A stretch of 64,000 bases of DNA from Nonomuraea helvata (GCF_039535785.1 NZ_BAAAXV010000005.1:868001-932000); one strand, 5' to 3'; positions 8,488 through 17,346 are shown, counted from the stretch's first letter. Notes: generated from the sequence alone by a model not told the origin. Numbers and translations are program-made.

Positions 8488-9572
8488 GCGGCACCTTCCG
8501 GCTGGGGGCGGTTCGTCAGGTCGTACGCCACCTGCGCCGCCGCGTACAGGAGGATGAGCGGGAGCGCGGCCACGACGGGAAGCGCCGAGGTGGCGAGCGT
8601 GAGGGCCGCCGCGGCGAGGCGGATCGTGCCCGAGCGCCTGTCGGACGAGCATAGGTGCTGCAGGCCGAGCACGGCGAGCACCAGGGCGGCGGGCACCCCG
8701 ACGGACCAGGTGGCCGACGGCGGGTGCTCGATCGCGTGCTCGATCCCGATCCCGAACGCCACCAGGCCCAGTGAGAGCGGCAGGTGCGAATAGACCCACA
8801 CCTGCCCGGCCAGCTGGGTACGGAGCACGACGGACTCGTCGATGTGGCCGAAGTACAGCCACCAGAAGCCCATCGCGATCGCCACTCCCGCCAGGGCGAT
8901 CAGCAGCGTGCCCGGCGTGACGTCGTGGCCCTTCAGCCCGACGACGACCGCGGCCACCACCTCGCCCAGCACGATCACCACGAACAGGCCGAAGCGCTCC
9001 GGCAGGTGCTCGGTCTGCGGCGGCAGCTTGCCCTGGTGGCGCCTGCCCAGGAGGGGCGTGGCGAGGTCGATCAGGAGCGCGACGCCCCAGAACACGTAGC
9101 GCAGGGGCGGGTCGACGGCGAGCGAGGCCAGCCAGATGAGCACGGCCACCGTGAACCCGACGGCGTAGTGGACGGCCAGCGGCCTGGCCTCGGGGACGTG
9201 GCGGCCGGCGCGGAGGTAGGCCACGATGAGCAGCACCCTGGCCACGGCGTAGGAGACGGCGAAGAGCGCCGAGCGCTGGCCGATGTCGCTCACGCTCGCC
9301 GCCATCGTCGCCACGGCCAGGATCTGCGGCAAGGCGAGCAGCCGGTGGCTGACGTCGTCGGTGTCGAACCTGTTGGCGTAGAAGACGTAGCCCGCCCAGG
9401 CCCACCAGATGGGCACGAACAGGCCCACGAACGTCAGCAGGCTCCCGGTGAGCACGTCGGCCAGCTCGGCGACGGCCACGACGAAGACGAGGTCGTAGAG
9501 TAGTTCGAGCCAGGTCGCCCTGCGGTGCGCGGCTTCGAACAGCCGTAATCTGGGTGGCTGCCACTGGGTCAC
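8484..9572 (-). CDS. Low temperature requirement A (LtrA)-like membrane protein
   Basis: About 362 residues with some ten hydrophobic helices. The N-terminal signature RRATWLELLYDLVFVVAVAE and the internal ERFGLFVVIVLGEVV are characteristic of the LtrA family. LtrA proteins are integral membrane proteins of unknown biochemical function, first linked to growth in the cold in Listeria. The GTG at 9570-9572 was chosen because GGGAG precedes it by 5 bases. A TTG at 9584 is the alternative and would add four residues. Confidence 0.85.
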   Translation of the reverse strand: MTQWQPPRLRLFEAAHRRATWLELLYDLVFVVAVAELADVLTGSLLTFVGLFVPIWWAWAGYVFYANRFDTDDVSHRLLALPQILAVATMAASVSDIGQRSALFAVSYAVARVLLIVAYLRAGRHVPEARPLAVHYAVGFTVAVLIWLASLAVDPPLRYVFWGVALLIDLATPLLGRRHQGKLPPQTEHLPERFGLFVVIVLGEVVAAVVVGLKGHDVTPGTLLIALAGVAIAMGFWWLYFGHIDESVVLRTQLAGQVWVYSHLPLSLGLVAFGIGIEHAIEHPPSATWSVGVPAALVLAVLGLQHLCSSDRRSGTIRLAAAALTLATSALPVVAALPLILLYAAAQVAYDLTNRPQPEGAA

Positions 9573-9627
9573 GAATACTCCCAACCTCGCTATGTAATTG
9601 TGTAATTATGCCCGGTTTTGCGGGCGC

Positions 9628-10188
9628 TCAGGAGCCCTTTTTCAGGGTCAGGCAGGCCACGCGCACGCCCGCCGTGCCGACCCCCGGGCCTGAGGTCTTG
9701 GTGGCCTCGGAGTGGAGGACGAGCGAGCCGGGCAGATCGCTCGGGTCGAGGGCCCAGTCGTTGCGTGCGGTCGAGCGGCCCGCGCCGTCGCCGTTGGTGG
9801 CCACGTCGAGCCAGACCTCGCTGCTCGGGCTGACCTCGCCGCGGTGGTGCTGGAAGTGGGGCCCTGAATCGTCGGGCTTGGCGCCGCAGGGCTTGGTGTG
9901 GAGGTGGGCTCCGTAGCGGTGGTCGGGCAGCAGGCCCTCGACCACGAGAGACGTGCGGGTCGTGTTGCCGGACGACTCGACGGTCGCGCTGGCCTGGGCT
10001 CCCTTCGGGACCAGCTTGCCGTCGTACACGATGGCGGAGGTGTCGGTGGGACTGAACTCTCCCCCGCCGGACAGCTTGATCCCCCCGGTCGGCGAGACCT
10101 CACTGGTGCCCGCGAAATTCTGGACCGGGGCGGGCGGCCCCGCGCAGGCTGCGGTGAGCAGGACGAGCAGGAGTGCGGGCACGCGCAT
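9628..10188 (-). CDS. sodC: Cu/Zn superoxide dismutase-like lipoprotein
   Basis: About 186 residues. The N-terminus MRVPALLLVLLTAACAG is a lipoprotein signal peptide, so the protein is anchored on the outer face of the membrane. The SodC metal-site pattern is present: HLH in YGAHLHTKPC, GPHFQHH, an Asp in the DVATNGDG region and the late His in LVLHSEA, plus two cysteines able to form the family disulfide. It would convert extracellular superoxide to peroxide and oxygen. The second ATG was chosen because GGAGGG lies 5 bases upstream; an ATG at 10200 is the alternative. Confidence 0.85.
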   Translation of the reverse strand: MRVPALLLVLLTAACAGPPAPVQNFAGTSEVSPTGGIKLSGGGEFSPTDTSAIVYDGKLVPKGAQASATVESSGNTTRTSLVVEGLLPDHRYGAHLHTKPCGAKPDDSGPHFQHHRGEVSPSSEVWLDVATNGDGAGRSTARNDWALDPSDLPGSLVLHSEATKTSGPGVGTAGVRVACLTLKKGS

Positions 10189-10283
10189 GAGACCCTCCAT
10201 GGTTCGAGCCCTGACGGCACTGCGGGCTCCGGGAGGGCACCCACTCTAACGAGTAATCGTCCTGCTACGGTTTGTATTCGGAA

Positions 10284-10553
10284 TCAGGCGCCGTGTTTCG
10301 CCGCGATGTCGTCGATGATCGCGGCCAGCGTGAAATCGAGATCGGTGAGTCCGCCCTTGTCATGGGTGGTGAGGGTCAGATGGAGCGTGCGCCAGCGGAT
10401 GTCGATGTCGGGATGGTGATTCAACTCCTCGGCCTTCACCGCGATCTCGTCGACGATGCGGATGGCGGCGGGGAAGTCGGGCGCGGTGACCGTGCGCCGG
10501 ATCTCGTCGCCCTCACGCCGCCATTCGGGCAGGTTCTTGTCCATGGGCGCCAC
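10284..10553 (-). CDS. 4a-hydroxytetrahydrobiopterin dehydratase (PCD/DCoH family)
   Basis: 89 residues with the pterin-4a-carbinolamine dehydratase signature ELNHHPDIDIRWRTLHLTLTTHD, including the HHP motif that forms the active site, and WRREGDEIRRTV at the N-terminus. It dehydrates 4a-hydroxy-tetrahydropterin, supporting aromatic amino acid hydroxylation or pterin recycling. A GTG start at 10553 follows the ABC permease stop by one base; an ATG at 10544 is possible. The position suggests readthrough transcription from the sugar-transport operon, although the function is unrelated. Confidence 0.88.
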   Translation of the reverse strand: MAPMDKNLPEWRREGDEIRRTVTAPDFPAAIRIVDEIAVKAEELNHHPDIDIRWRTLHLTLTTHDKGGLTDLDFTLAAIIDDIAAKHGA

Positions 10554-10554
10554 G

Positions 10555-11403
10555 TTACTTCAGCGCCCCGGAGCTGAGCCCCGACTGGATCTGGCGCTGG
10601 AAGATGATGTAGACGACCATGACCGGCAGGATCGTCATGCTCAGGGCGGCGAACAGGCCCGGCCAGTCCGCCTCGTACCCCGCCAAGGTCGAGATCTTGG
10701 CGATGCCCTGGGTGAGGACCCATTTGTTCGGGTCGCCGGCCAGGAGGACCAGGGGCAGGAGGTACTGGTTCCACTGGCCCAGGACGTTGAAGATCGTGAT
10801 GCTGATCAGGCCGGGCCTGGCCATGGGGACCATGATCTGGAAGAACGTGCGGGTGTGCGAGGCGCCGTCGATCATGGCGGCTTCGGCGACCGTTTCCGGC
10901 AATGTCCGGAAAAATGCCGCTAAGAAGAACACGGTGAAAGGCAGGGAGTACGCGATGTAGACGAGGATGAGCCCGACGTGGGAGTCCAGCAGCCCGAGCT
11001 GCTTGACGACGAAGAAGAGCGGACCGAGCGCCAGGAACACCGGGAACGCCAGCCCGGCCACGAAGTAGTAGTAGATCAGCTTGTTGCCGATGAACTGATA
11101 GCGCGCCAGCACGTACGCCGCCATCGACCCGAACAGCATCGTGCCCGCCGTGCCGAAGAAGACGACAATGACGGTGTTGAGCATGTACCGCCCGACGTGC
11201 GCCTTGTCCCAGGCCCTCCCCCACGAGTCCAGCCGCAGCGCCCCCGGGAGCTGCAGCGGATCGCCGAAGATCTCGGTGTTGCTCTTGAACGACGCCAGGA
11301 ACGTCCACAGCAGCGGCAGGATGATCAGCAGCGCCCAGACGGCCAGCGCGATGTGCGAGAGGCCGGCCAGCACACTGGGGCGCGGTGGGCGATTTCTGGC
11401 CAT
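10555..11403 (-). CDS. ngcG: Carbohydrate ABC transporter permease (MalG/NgcG-like)
   Basis: 282 residues with six membrane helices and the permease-ATPase coupling loop EAAMIDGASHTRTFFQIMVP (the EAA motif), typical of MalG-type inner-membrane subunits of sugar importers. It is the last transporter gene of the binding protein-permease-permease operon, 2 bp after the second permease gene. The NgcG assignment rests on the adjacent NgcE-like binding protein. No ATPase gene is present; such actinobacterial systems usually share the MsiK ATPase encoded elsewhere. Confidence 0.85.
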   Translation of the reverse strand: MARNRPPRPSVLAGLSHIALAVWALLIILPLLWTFLASFKSNTEIFGDPLQLPGALRLDSWGRAWDKAHVGRYMLNTVIVVFFGTAGTMLFGSMAAYVLARYQFIGNKLIYYYFVAGLAFPVFLALGPLFFVVKQLGLLDSHVGLILVYIAYSLPFTVFFLAAFFRTLPETVAEAAMIDGASHTRTFFQIMVPMARPGLISITIFNVLGQWNQYLLPLVLLAGDPNKWVLTQGIAKISTLAGYEADWPGLFAALSMTILPVMVVYIIFQRQIQSGLSSGALK

Positions 11404-11405
11404 GT

Positions 11406-12320
11406 CTAGAGCTCAACCCTCTCACGCCTGGTCGTACGCAAGGTCAGCACCGCGAACGTCACGGTGAGGAAGAACAGCGCCACACCCATCGCGGACGCGT
11501 AGCCGACCTTGTTGTAGGCGAAGGCCGTTTTGTAGATGGTGACGGGGAGAATGGTCGTCGCGCCGTCCGGCTCGCCCTTGTCGCCCGCCAGCACCTGCAC
11601 CAGCGCGAACCCGTCGAAGGCCGCGATCCCCAGATAGATCCAGCCGACCTGGACGGTGTCGCGCAGCAGCGGCAGCGTTATCGAGAAGAACAACCGCACG
11701 CGCCCGGCGCCGTCCAGCGCGGCGGCCTCGAAATAATCCTTCGGAATGGCCGCCATGCCCGCCGAGAACAGCACCACGTAGAAGCCGACGCCCTGCCAGA
11801 CCATCACCGCGATGATCGACCAGAGGGCGAGGCTCGGCTCGGTGAGCCAGCCGACGGGCGCGGCGCCGAAGACGGCGAGCACGCCGTTGAGCACGCCGTC
11901 CGCGTCCGGCCGGTAGACGGCCTGGAAGAGCACGCCCACCACGGCCACGGCCAGGACCTGGGGGAAGAAGAACACCACCCGGTAGAACTTCGACCCCCAC
12001 ACCCCTCTCATGCCCGCGCCGCGCGGACCGCCGCCCAGGTTCAGCAGGAACGACAGGAACAGCGCGATGACGATCGTCACGATCGGCAGGACGAGCAGCA
12101 TGATCCCGTGGTTGCGCAGGGCCTGCCAGAACACCTCGTCGTCGAAGAGCCGGCCGAAGTTGTCCAGCCCCACGTACCGCACGATCGAGCTGTATCCGTT
12201 CCAGCTGGTCAGGGAGAGCTGGAACGCCTGGATGTACGGGCTGATGACGAAGACCGAATAGAGCGTGATCGGGACGACGAGAAACCCGGCGACGAACCCG
12301 TACTTGCGCAGCCGTTCCAT
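11406..12320 (-). CDS. ngcF: Carbohydrate ABC transporter permease (MalF/NgcF-like)
   Basis: 304 residues with a basic N-terminus, six membrane helices and the EAA loop EAAALDGAGRVRLFFSITLP. It is the MalF-type partner of the following permease and forms the translocation pore with it. The gene lies 4 bp after the binding protein gene and 2 bp before the next permease, so the three form one transcript. Sugar specificity is inferred from the binding protein only. Confidence 0.85.
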   Translation of the reverse strand: MERLRKYGFVAGFLVVPITLYSVFVISPYIQAFQLSLTSWNGYSSIVRYVGLDNFGRLFDDEVFWQALRNHGIMLLVLPIVTIVIALFLSFLLNLGGGPRGAGMRGVWGSKFYRVVFFFPQVLAVAVVGVLFQAVYRPDADGVLNGVLAVFGAAPVGWLTEPSLALWSIIAVMVWQGVGFYVVLFSAGMAAIPKDYFEAAALDGAGRVRLFFSITLPLLRDTVQVGWIYLGIAAFDGFALVQVLAGDKGEPDGATTILPVTIYKTAFAYNKVGYASAMGVALFFLTVTFAVLTLRTTRRERVEL

Positions 12321-12324
12321 CTGC

Positions 12325-13764
12325 TCACTGGCTCCGCGTCTGCTTGGCCACCGCGTCGTCCTTCTTGATCTGGTCGGCCTTCTTCTGCATGTCGGCGCAG
12401 AACTTCTCCGGGGTGACGCGCCCGGCCATGACCACGTTGATCTGCTGGGTGCCGTAGTCGAACAGCTCCTTGTACCAGCCCTCGAAACGCGCGTCGGTGA
12501 TGATGTTCTGGCCGGCGGCGTCCTGGGCCTTGGCGGCGCTCCGCAGCCCGGCGGGCAGGTCGAGGCCGTCGGCGGCGCCGTTCACCACCGTGAGGTTCTC
12601 GGTCTTCTCCGTGAATCCCCGCGCGCCTTCCTTGGACAGCATGATGCGCAGGTATTCGAGGCCGCCCTGCGGGTTCTTGCCCTTGGCCGCGACCACGAAG
12701 TTCTCGCCGACGCCGACCTGGATGGCGCCGTACGGCATCTTGTCGGCGGAGGTGACGTCGGGAAGGGGGGCGATGGCGTACTCGAAGTCGTCGGGCTTGT
12801 CCTTGGCCATCTCGTTCTCGATCCAGGAACCCACCGGGTAGAAGAGCAGCTTGTTCTGGAGCTGCTTGATCTGGGTCTGGGTATGGTCGAGGCCAAAGTA
12901 CGCTTTGTCGCCATATTTCGCCTGGATGTCCACCCAGGCCGCGACCGCCTGCTTCATCGGCTCGGCGTTCCAGGCGTTGTCGACCAGGTTGTCGATGTCG
13001 ATGATGACCTGGTTCCCGCCGATCTTGGCGGCCGTGTAGAGGACGTTCCAGAGCTGGTAGTACGGGCCCTTCAGCCCGGGGTACGCGAAGAGCAGGATCC
13101 CCTCCTGCTTGGCCTTGTCCCCCAGCGCCGTGAACTCGGCCCACGTCTTCGGCAGCGTCCACCCCTTGGACGCGAACAGCTTGGCGTTGTACCAGAGCGC
13201 CCGGTGCGACACCGTGTAGTTGAGCACGAGGTCCTTGCCGTCGATCTTGGCGTTGTCGATGACGGCGGGCGTGACGGTGTCACGCACCTTCTTGGCCGGG
13301 TCGTCGATGGACGGGGCGTCGAAGAGCACGCTCAGGTCGGCCAGGTGCCCCTCGGCGGCCAGCGCGGCCAGGTCCATCGACTCGGGGCCGGAGTTGTTGA
13401 GCACGTCGGGCACGTCGCCGCTGACGAAGCGCGGGCGTAGCTGGGTGCCGATCTGCTGGGTGGCGTCGTGCTTGACCGTCACACCCGGGAACTCCTTCTT
13501 GTAGAGCGCCTCGTGCACGTCCTTGGCGTACGCGTCGCCGTACCCGCCGCCGAAGATCACCACCTCGAGCGGCTTCTTCGGATCGACGCCGAACGGGTTC
13601 TTGGAGCTCGCGGAGGCGGTGATGCTCGGGGCGGCCGACGGCTCCCCTCCCGTGCCGCCGGTGGCGCAGGCACTGAGCAGGCCCGCGCCGGGGCCGGCGA
13701 CGAACGCGGTCATGCCGAGGCGGCGCAGCATCTGACGCCGAGTGATCTCGCCCGGGTGGGTCAT
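12325..13764 (-). CDS. ngcE: Sugar ABC transporter solute-binding lipoprotein (NgcE-like)
   Basis: 479 residues. The N-terminus has a twin-arginine-like RRQMLRR followed by a hydrophobic stretch and the lipobox LLSAC, so it is probably exported folded and lipid-anchored. The mature part has the pattern of NgcE, the N-acetylglucosamine/diacetylchitobiose binding protein of Streptomyces: PLEVVIFGGGYGDAYAKD, DAPSIDDPAKKVRDT, VGSWIENEMA and LRIMLSKEGARGF. It would feed chitin-derived sugars to the two downstream permeases. A perfect palindrome covers the predicted transcription start just upstream, so the operon is probably repressed until an inducer is present. Confidence 0.8.
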   Translation of the reverse strand: MTHPGEITRRQMLRRLGMTAFVAGPGAGLLSACATGGTGGEPSAAPSITASASSKNPFGVDPKKPLEVVIFGGGYGDAYAKDVHEALYKKEFPGVTVKHDATQQIGTQLRPRFVSGDVPDVLNNSGPESMDLAALAAEGHLADLSVLFDAPSIDDPAKKVRDTVTPAVIDNAKIDGKDLVLNYTVSHRALWYNAKLFASKGWTLPKTWAEFTALGDKAKQEGILLFAYPGLKGPYYQLWNVLYTAAKIGGNQVIIDIDNLVDNAWNAEPMKQAVAAWVDIQAKYGDKAYFGLDHTQTQIKQLQNKLLFYPVGSWIENEMAKDKPDDFEYAIAPLPDVTSADKMPYGAIQVGVGENFVVAAKGKNPQGGLEYLRIMLSKEGARGFTEKTENLTVVNGAADGLDLPAGLRSAAKAQDAAGQNIITDARFEGWYKELFDYGTQQINVVMAGRVTPEKFCADMQKKADQIKKDDAVAKQTRSQ

Positions 13765-13782
13765 CAGGGCTCCCGTTTGGAA

Positions 13783-13799
13783 TTAGGAAAGTTTCCTAA
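13783..13799. promoter_or_regulatory. Perfect 17-bp palindrome, candidate ROK-type operator of the ngc operon
   Basis: TTAGGAAA and TTTCCTAA flank a single central base. The site lies 19 bases upstream of the ngcE-like start codon and directly after the predicted -10 box, so a bound repressor would cover the transcription start. The form with GGAAA/TTTCC arms resembles operators of ROK-family sugar repressors in actinobacteria. No ROK gene is in the window. Confidence 0.65.
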
Positions 13800-13810
13800 A
13801 CGTTTGCCCG

Positions 13811-13840
13811 AACGTACGGACGGCCGCCGACACGCGTCAA
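13811..13840 (-). promoter_or_regulatory. Predicted housekeeping promoter of the ngc operon
   Basis: Read leftward, TTGACG (13840-13835) is followed after 18 bases by TACGTT (13816-13811), a good fit to the vegetative -35/-10 pattern. The start point would fall at about 13804, right at the edge of the palindrome at 13783-13799. Confidence 0.55.
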
Positions 13841-13928
13841 GGGGGCGCAATCGAGACGTGACCGTGCCGTGATCCACCGGGGTCAGACGAAAGCATCGTC
13901 GAGCGCGGCGAGAACGGCAAGAGCGGAT

Positions 13929-14822
13929 TCACTCCTTCCACCAGTCGGGGCCCTCGTGCAGGGGGGCTGTGGGCAGCGAATCCCTGGGCACGTCGGGACC
14001 GGCCTCGACCATCACTTCGGCGGCGTCGGACGCGGTCTTGCGCGCGTAAGCGACGGTCCAATCGTCCTTGATGTACGGGGCCTCCACCTCGTGTCCCACG
14101 CCGGTGCCGTCAGGGTTCTTCCACATCACTATGTAGGTGAGCTTCAGGCCCATCCGCTCCAAGTCGGCCCTCACCTCCGCCACCCGCTTGCCATATGCCT
14201 TGTAGCCGTCGCTGAAGTCATCGCCGTCCCGCCCCGGGGAGATCAGGCCCGAAGTGGCGTAGCGCTCCCCCGGTGCGGCGGGCCGGCCGATGCCGAAAAT
14301 GATCTTTCCGGCGAAGTGGACGGGTACGGAGACCTTGCCGCACCAGGCGGAGGCGCAGTTCTCCGTCGGGCTGGTCGTCACGCCCGTGCCAGGCGGGAAG
14401 GTCCCGTCCATGACCGGGCCGACCAGCTCGCCCACGTCCTCCGGCGGCACCGGCGCCTTCTTCACCTCGGCGTCCAACCCGACCGCCCGGAACGCCTCCG
14501 TGAACTTCTCCGCTTCGGCCTCGGGGTCGTTGATCGCCACTTCCAGGTAGTCGTCGCCGGCCTTGACCGACACCGCGGCGTTGGCGTACTGGGTGACCGG
14601 GCCGCCGAACGGCACTCCGACGACGAGCACGGCGGCCGCCGCGGCCGCCGCCACACCCAGCGCGAGCCACCGTCCTCTGCGCGGGGCACGCCTTCGCGCG
14701 GGCGCCCGCTCCTCGGCCATGATCGACTCCATCAGCGCCCGCGCCCCCGCGCCGGACGCCTGCCCCACCGGATCCCCGGCCAGCTGTTCGTCCCGCACCC
14801 GGGCGAGATCGGCGATGTTCAC
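13929..14822 (-). CDS. CU044_5270-like membrane protein paired with an ECF sigma factor
   Basis: 297 residues: a cytoplasmic N-terminal part (1-50, ending in a very basic RRRAPRRGR), one membrane helix (about 52-70) and a large extracytoplasmic domain with two cysteines (in ENCASAWCG). The layout matches the actinobacterial proteins named CU044_5270 that follow ECF sigma genes. The start overlaps the sigma gene stop by 4 bp. By position it may tether or inhibit the sigma factor, but the typical zinc-binding anti-sigma motif (HXXXCXXC) is absent, so this role is inference. Confidence 0.75.
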   Translation of the reverse strand: MNIADLARVRDEQLAGDPVGQASGAGARALMESIMAEERAPARRRAPRRGRWLALGVAAAAAAAVLVVGVPFGGPVTQYANAAVSVKAGDDYLEVAINDPEAEAEKFTEAFRAVGLDAEVKKAPVPPEDVGELVGPVMDGTFPPGTGVTTSPTENCASAWCGKVSVPVHFAGKIIFGIGRPAAPGERYATSGLISPGRDGDDFSDGYKAYGKRVAEVRADLERMGLKLTYIVMWKNPDGTGVGHEVEAPYIKDDWTVAYARKTASDAAEVMVEAGPDVPRDSLPTAPLHEGPDWWKE

Positions 14823-15361
14823 AGGTTGCTCCCTTCCATCGCGACGGCGCGCGAATACTCGATTCCGGCCTCGGTCAGCCCGCGGGCGAAGCGCTTGCGC
14901 GCGCGGTAGAGCCTGACCCGTACGGCGTTACGTGAGATGCCGAGAACCCTGGCGATCTGGCCGGGATCCAGCCGCTCCCAGGCGACCAGCGCCAGCAGCT
15001 CCCTGTCGTCCTCGGGCAGGGCCCGGAACACCCGGCCCAGCTGCGAGAGGTCCTGCCCGGGCGGCTCGGCCACGAGCGGCGAAGCCGCCAGTTGCGCGCG
15101 CAGGGCGGCGGTCCGCTGCTCGTGCCGCCGCTCGCCGCGCCGCTGATTGGCCAGCACGTTCCTGGCCACCCCGAAGAGCCATAACCTCGCTTCGTCGCCC
15201 TCGGGGACCTCCTCTATGCGCCGCCACGCGACCATGAAGGTCTCGGCCACCACGTCGGCCGCGTCATCGGGGTCCGAGCAGCGACGCAACGCGTACCCGA
15301 GCAGCGGCCCGTACGAAGATCCGTAGATCTCCTCGAACCGGCTTTCGGGATCGACTCCCAT
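14819..15361 (-). CDS. ECF RNA polymerase sigma factor
   Basis: 180 residues. Region 2 spans about 10-80 (YGPLLGYALRRCSDPDDAADVVAETFMVAWRR in two steps, then LWLFGVARNVLANQRR). Region 4 spans about 115-165, ending with the helix-turn-helix IARVLGISRNAVRVRLYRARKR. It redirects RNA polymerase to a stress regulon. AAGGGAG lies 5 bases before the ATG. It is coupled to the downstream membrane protein gene, its likely regulator. Confidence 0.9.
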   Translation of the reverse strand: MGVDPESRFEEIYGSSYGPLLGYALRRCSDPDDAADVVAETFMVAWRRIEEVPEGDEARLWLFGVARNVLANQRRGERRHEQRTAALRAQLAASPLVAEPPGQDLSQLGRVFRALPEDDRELLALVAWERLDPGQIARVLGISRNAVRVRLYRARKRFARGLTEAGIEYSRAVAMEGSNL

Positions 15362-15512
15362 CCGTTCTCCCTTGTAGCGGCGATATCACCACTCACCCCA
15401 TGTCCGGAATGTAGGGAGCATTACCGGTACGGCGCAGAAGGACTTTCTGAGTGACGCCGATACACGTCCTGAGCTGGGCGAAGAGCTTCGGCCCGTCGAT
15501 CAGGCCGATGGA

Positions 15513-15525
15513 TACTCTGGCTCTC
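15513..15525 (+). promoter_or_regulatory. -10 element of a predicted leaderless promoter
   Basis: TACTCT (15513-15518) lies 7 bases before the ATG of the NAD(P)-binding protein gene, and no ribosome-binding sequence is present. The transcript would therefore start at or next to the start codon. Confidence 0.45.
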
Positions 15526-16128
15526 ATGAAGATCCTGCTCTTCGGCGCGACCGGCATGGTCGGTCAGCGCATCGCCGCCGAGCTGACCAACCGCGGCCAC
15601 CAGGTGACCGCCGTCAGCCGCAAGGGCCCGGTCCAGGGCGACGTCCACGACGCCGCCACGCTGGCCGAGGGCTACGACGCCGTCGTCTCCGCCATCGCCC
15701 CGCCGCGCGACGGCACCGAGCCGGAGCCGCCGTTCCTCGACGCCAACCGCGCCCTCATCGAGGGCGTGCGGGCGGCCGGAGTGCGCAGGCTGATCGTCGT
15801 GGGCGGCGCGGGCAGCCTCCAGATCGCGCCCGGTCAGGACCTGGTCGACGCGCCCGACTTCCCGGCCGTCCACAAGAAGGAGTCGCTGGCCCAGAGGTCG
15901 GCCCTCGGCCTCTACCGGGAGGTCGAGGACCTCGACTGGACGTACATCTCGCCGGCCGCCGAGGTCGCGCCCGGCGAGCGTACCGGCGTCTACCGCATCG
16001 GCGGCGACATGCTGCTGGCCGACGCCGAGGGCCGCAGCTTCATCTCGGCCGAGGACTACGCGGTCGCCGTCGCGGACGAGCTGGAGAACGGGGCCCACCC
16101 GCGCAAGCGCATCACGGTGGCCTACTGA
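15526..16128 (+). CDS. NAD(P)-binding Rossmann-fold protein (atypical SDR)
   Basis: About 200 residues beginning MKILLFGATGMVGQRIA, which is the GxxGxxG dinucleotide-binding loop of NmrA/YwnB-like atypical short-chain dehydrogenases. It continues with DVHDAATLAEGYDAVVSAIAP and the C-terminal VAVADELENGAHPRKRITV. It may be a reductase or a redox sensor; the substrate is unknown. The ATG at 15526 was chosen over an upstream ATG at 15451 because the family starts right at the glycine loop and a -10 box precedes this ATG. The 3' end overlaps the convergent DUF4032 gene by 7 bp. Confidence 0.82.
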   Translation: MKILLFGATGMVGQRIAAELTNRGHQVTAVSRKGPVQGDVHDAATLAEGYDAVVSAIAPPRDGTEPEPPFLDANRALIEGVRAAGVRRLIVVGGAGSLQIAPGQDLVDAPDFPAVHKKESLAQRSALGLYREVEDLDWTYISPAAEVAPGERTGVYRIGGDMLLADAEGRSFISAEDYAVAVADELENGAHPRKRITVAY

Positions 16129-17330
16129 GACGGCTCGTCCGGGAGGAGTGCCTTCTCGTCGGGCTTGTGCACGAGCACGTTGTCCACGTATGACTTCACG
16201 GCCGCGGCCAGCCCCACGTCGGCGCCCTGCTCCTCCGACAGGTACCAGCGGTGGTCGAGTATCTCGTGGAAGAGCTGCGCGGGCTCCAGCTTCCCGCGCA
16301 GCTCCGCGGGAATGGCGTCGACCGTCGGCTGGAACACCTCCGCCAGCCACCGGTGCGCCACGATGGCCTCGTCCTCGTGCCGCAGCCCCTTGGCCACCCT
16401 GAACCCGTCGAGGTCGTTGAGCAGCCGCCGCGCCTGGTTCTCCTCCACGTCCAGGCCGGTCAGCCGGAGCAGCCGCCGCTGGTGGTGCCCGGCGTCCACG
16501 ACCTTGGGCCGGACGATGAGCCGCCCGGTGCCGACCTTGCGCCGCACCATCATCTCGGCCACGTCGAAGCCGAGCAGGTTCAGCCGCCGGATCCGCTGCT
16601 CCACCCGGTGCCAGTCGACCTCTTCGATGATCTCGCTCTGGGTGATCTCGTCCCACAGGCGGTGGTAGCGGGCGACGACGTCCTCGGCGGTGTCCATGGG
16701 ATCGATGGACGGGTGCAGCAGCCCGCCGGCCTCCAGGTCGAGCATCTCGCCGAAGATGTTCGTGTGCGCGGCGTCGATGTCGGCCAGCCGCTGGCCCTCG
16801 CTGATCATCGGGTGCATCTCGCCGGTCTCGGCGTCCACCAGGTACGCCGCGAACGCTCCCGCGTCCCTGCGGAAGAGCGTGTTGGACAGCGAGCAGTCAC
16901 CCCAGTAGAAGCCGTTCAGGTGCAGCCGCACCAGCAGCACGGCGAGCGCGTCCAGCAGCCGGGTGAGCGTGTCGGGGCGCAGCGTGCCCGACATGACCGC
17001 CCGGTAGGGCAGCGAGAACTGCAGGTGCCGGGTGATCAGCGCCGCGTCCAGCCCCTCCTCGCGGCCGGTGACGTACGCGACCGGCTCCACGGCGGGGGCG
17101 TCGAGACGGGCGAGATCCCAGAGCAGCTGGTACTCCCGCTTGGCGTAACGCTCGCTGATCTCCTTGATCGCGTACACCTTGCCGGACAGCCGCGCGAACC
17201 GCACCACGTGCCGCGAGATGCCGCGTGGCAGATCGACGAGGTGGTGCTGCGGCCAGTCTTGGAGGGGGACCTCCCAGGGGAGGCGAATGAGGTCAGGGTC
17301 ACCTAGCGCGCCAGTGATCTGCAGGGGCAT
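16122..17330 (-). CDS. DUF4032 / kinase-fold protein
   Basis: About 402 residues. The N-terminal half has a lipopolysaccharide-kinase-like fold: VYAIKEI carries an ATP-binding-type lysine, LHLNGFYWGDCSLSNTLF resembles the catalytic loop with D and N, and LVDAETGEMHP sits where the metal-binding Asp would be. The C-terminal half is the DUF4032 region. The combination is typical of actinobacteria and the function is unknown. The ATG at 17330 was preferred over 17369 because the longer form would overlap the divergent gene and because a -10 box lies 6 bases upstream, predicting a leaderless mRNA. Confidence 0.78.
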   Translation of the reverse strand: MPLQITGALGDPDLIRLPWEVPLQDWPQHHLVDLPRGISRHVVRFARLSGKVYAIKEISERYAKREYQLLWDLARLDAPAVEPVAYVTGREEGLDAALITRHLQFSLPYRAVMSGTLRPDTLTRLLDALAVLLVRLHLNGFYWGDCSLSNTLFRRDAGAFAAYLVDAETGEMHPMISEGQRLADIDAAHTNIFGEMLDLEAGGLLHPSIDPMDTAEDVVARYHRLWDEITQSEIIEEVDWHRVEQRIRRLNLLGFDVAEMMVRRKVGTGRLIVRPKVVDAGHHQRRLLRLTGLDVEENQARRLLNDLDGFRVAKGLRHEDEAIVAHRWLAEVFQPTVDAIPAELRGKLEPAQLFHEILDHRWYLSEEQGADVGLAAAVKSYVDNVLVHKPDEKALLPDEPSQ

Positions 17331-17336
17331 TTGCTC

Positions 17337-17346
17337 AGGATATGGT
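17337..17346. promoter_or_regulatory. Symmetric bidirectional -10 element
   Basis: On the + strand TATGGT (17341-17346) stands 6 bases before the GTG of the DUF885 gene. On the - strand TATCCT (17342-17337) stands 6 bases before the ATG of the DUF4032 gene. The two hexamers share the TA at 17341-17342, so one AT-rich centre can be melted for transcription in either direction, and both messages would be leaderless. Confidence 0.55.
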
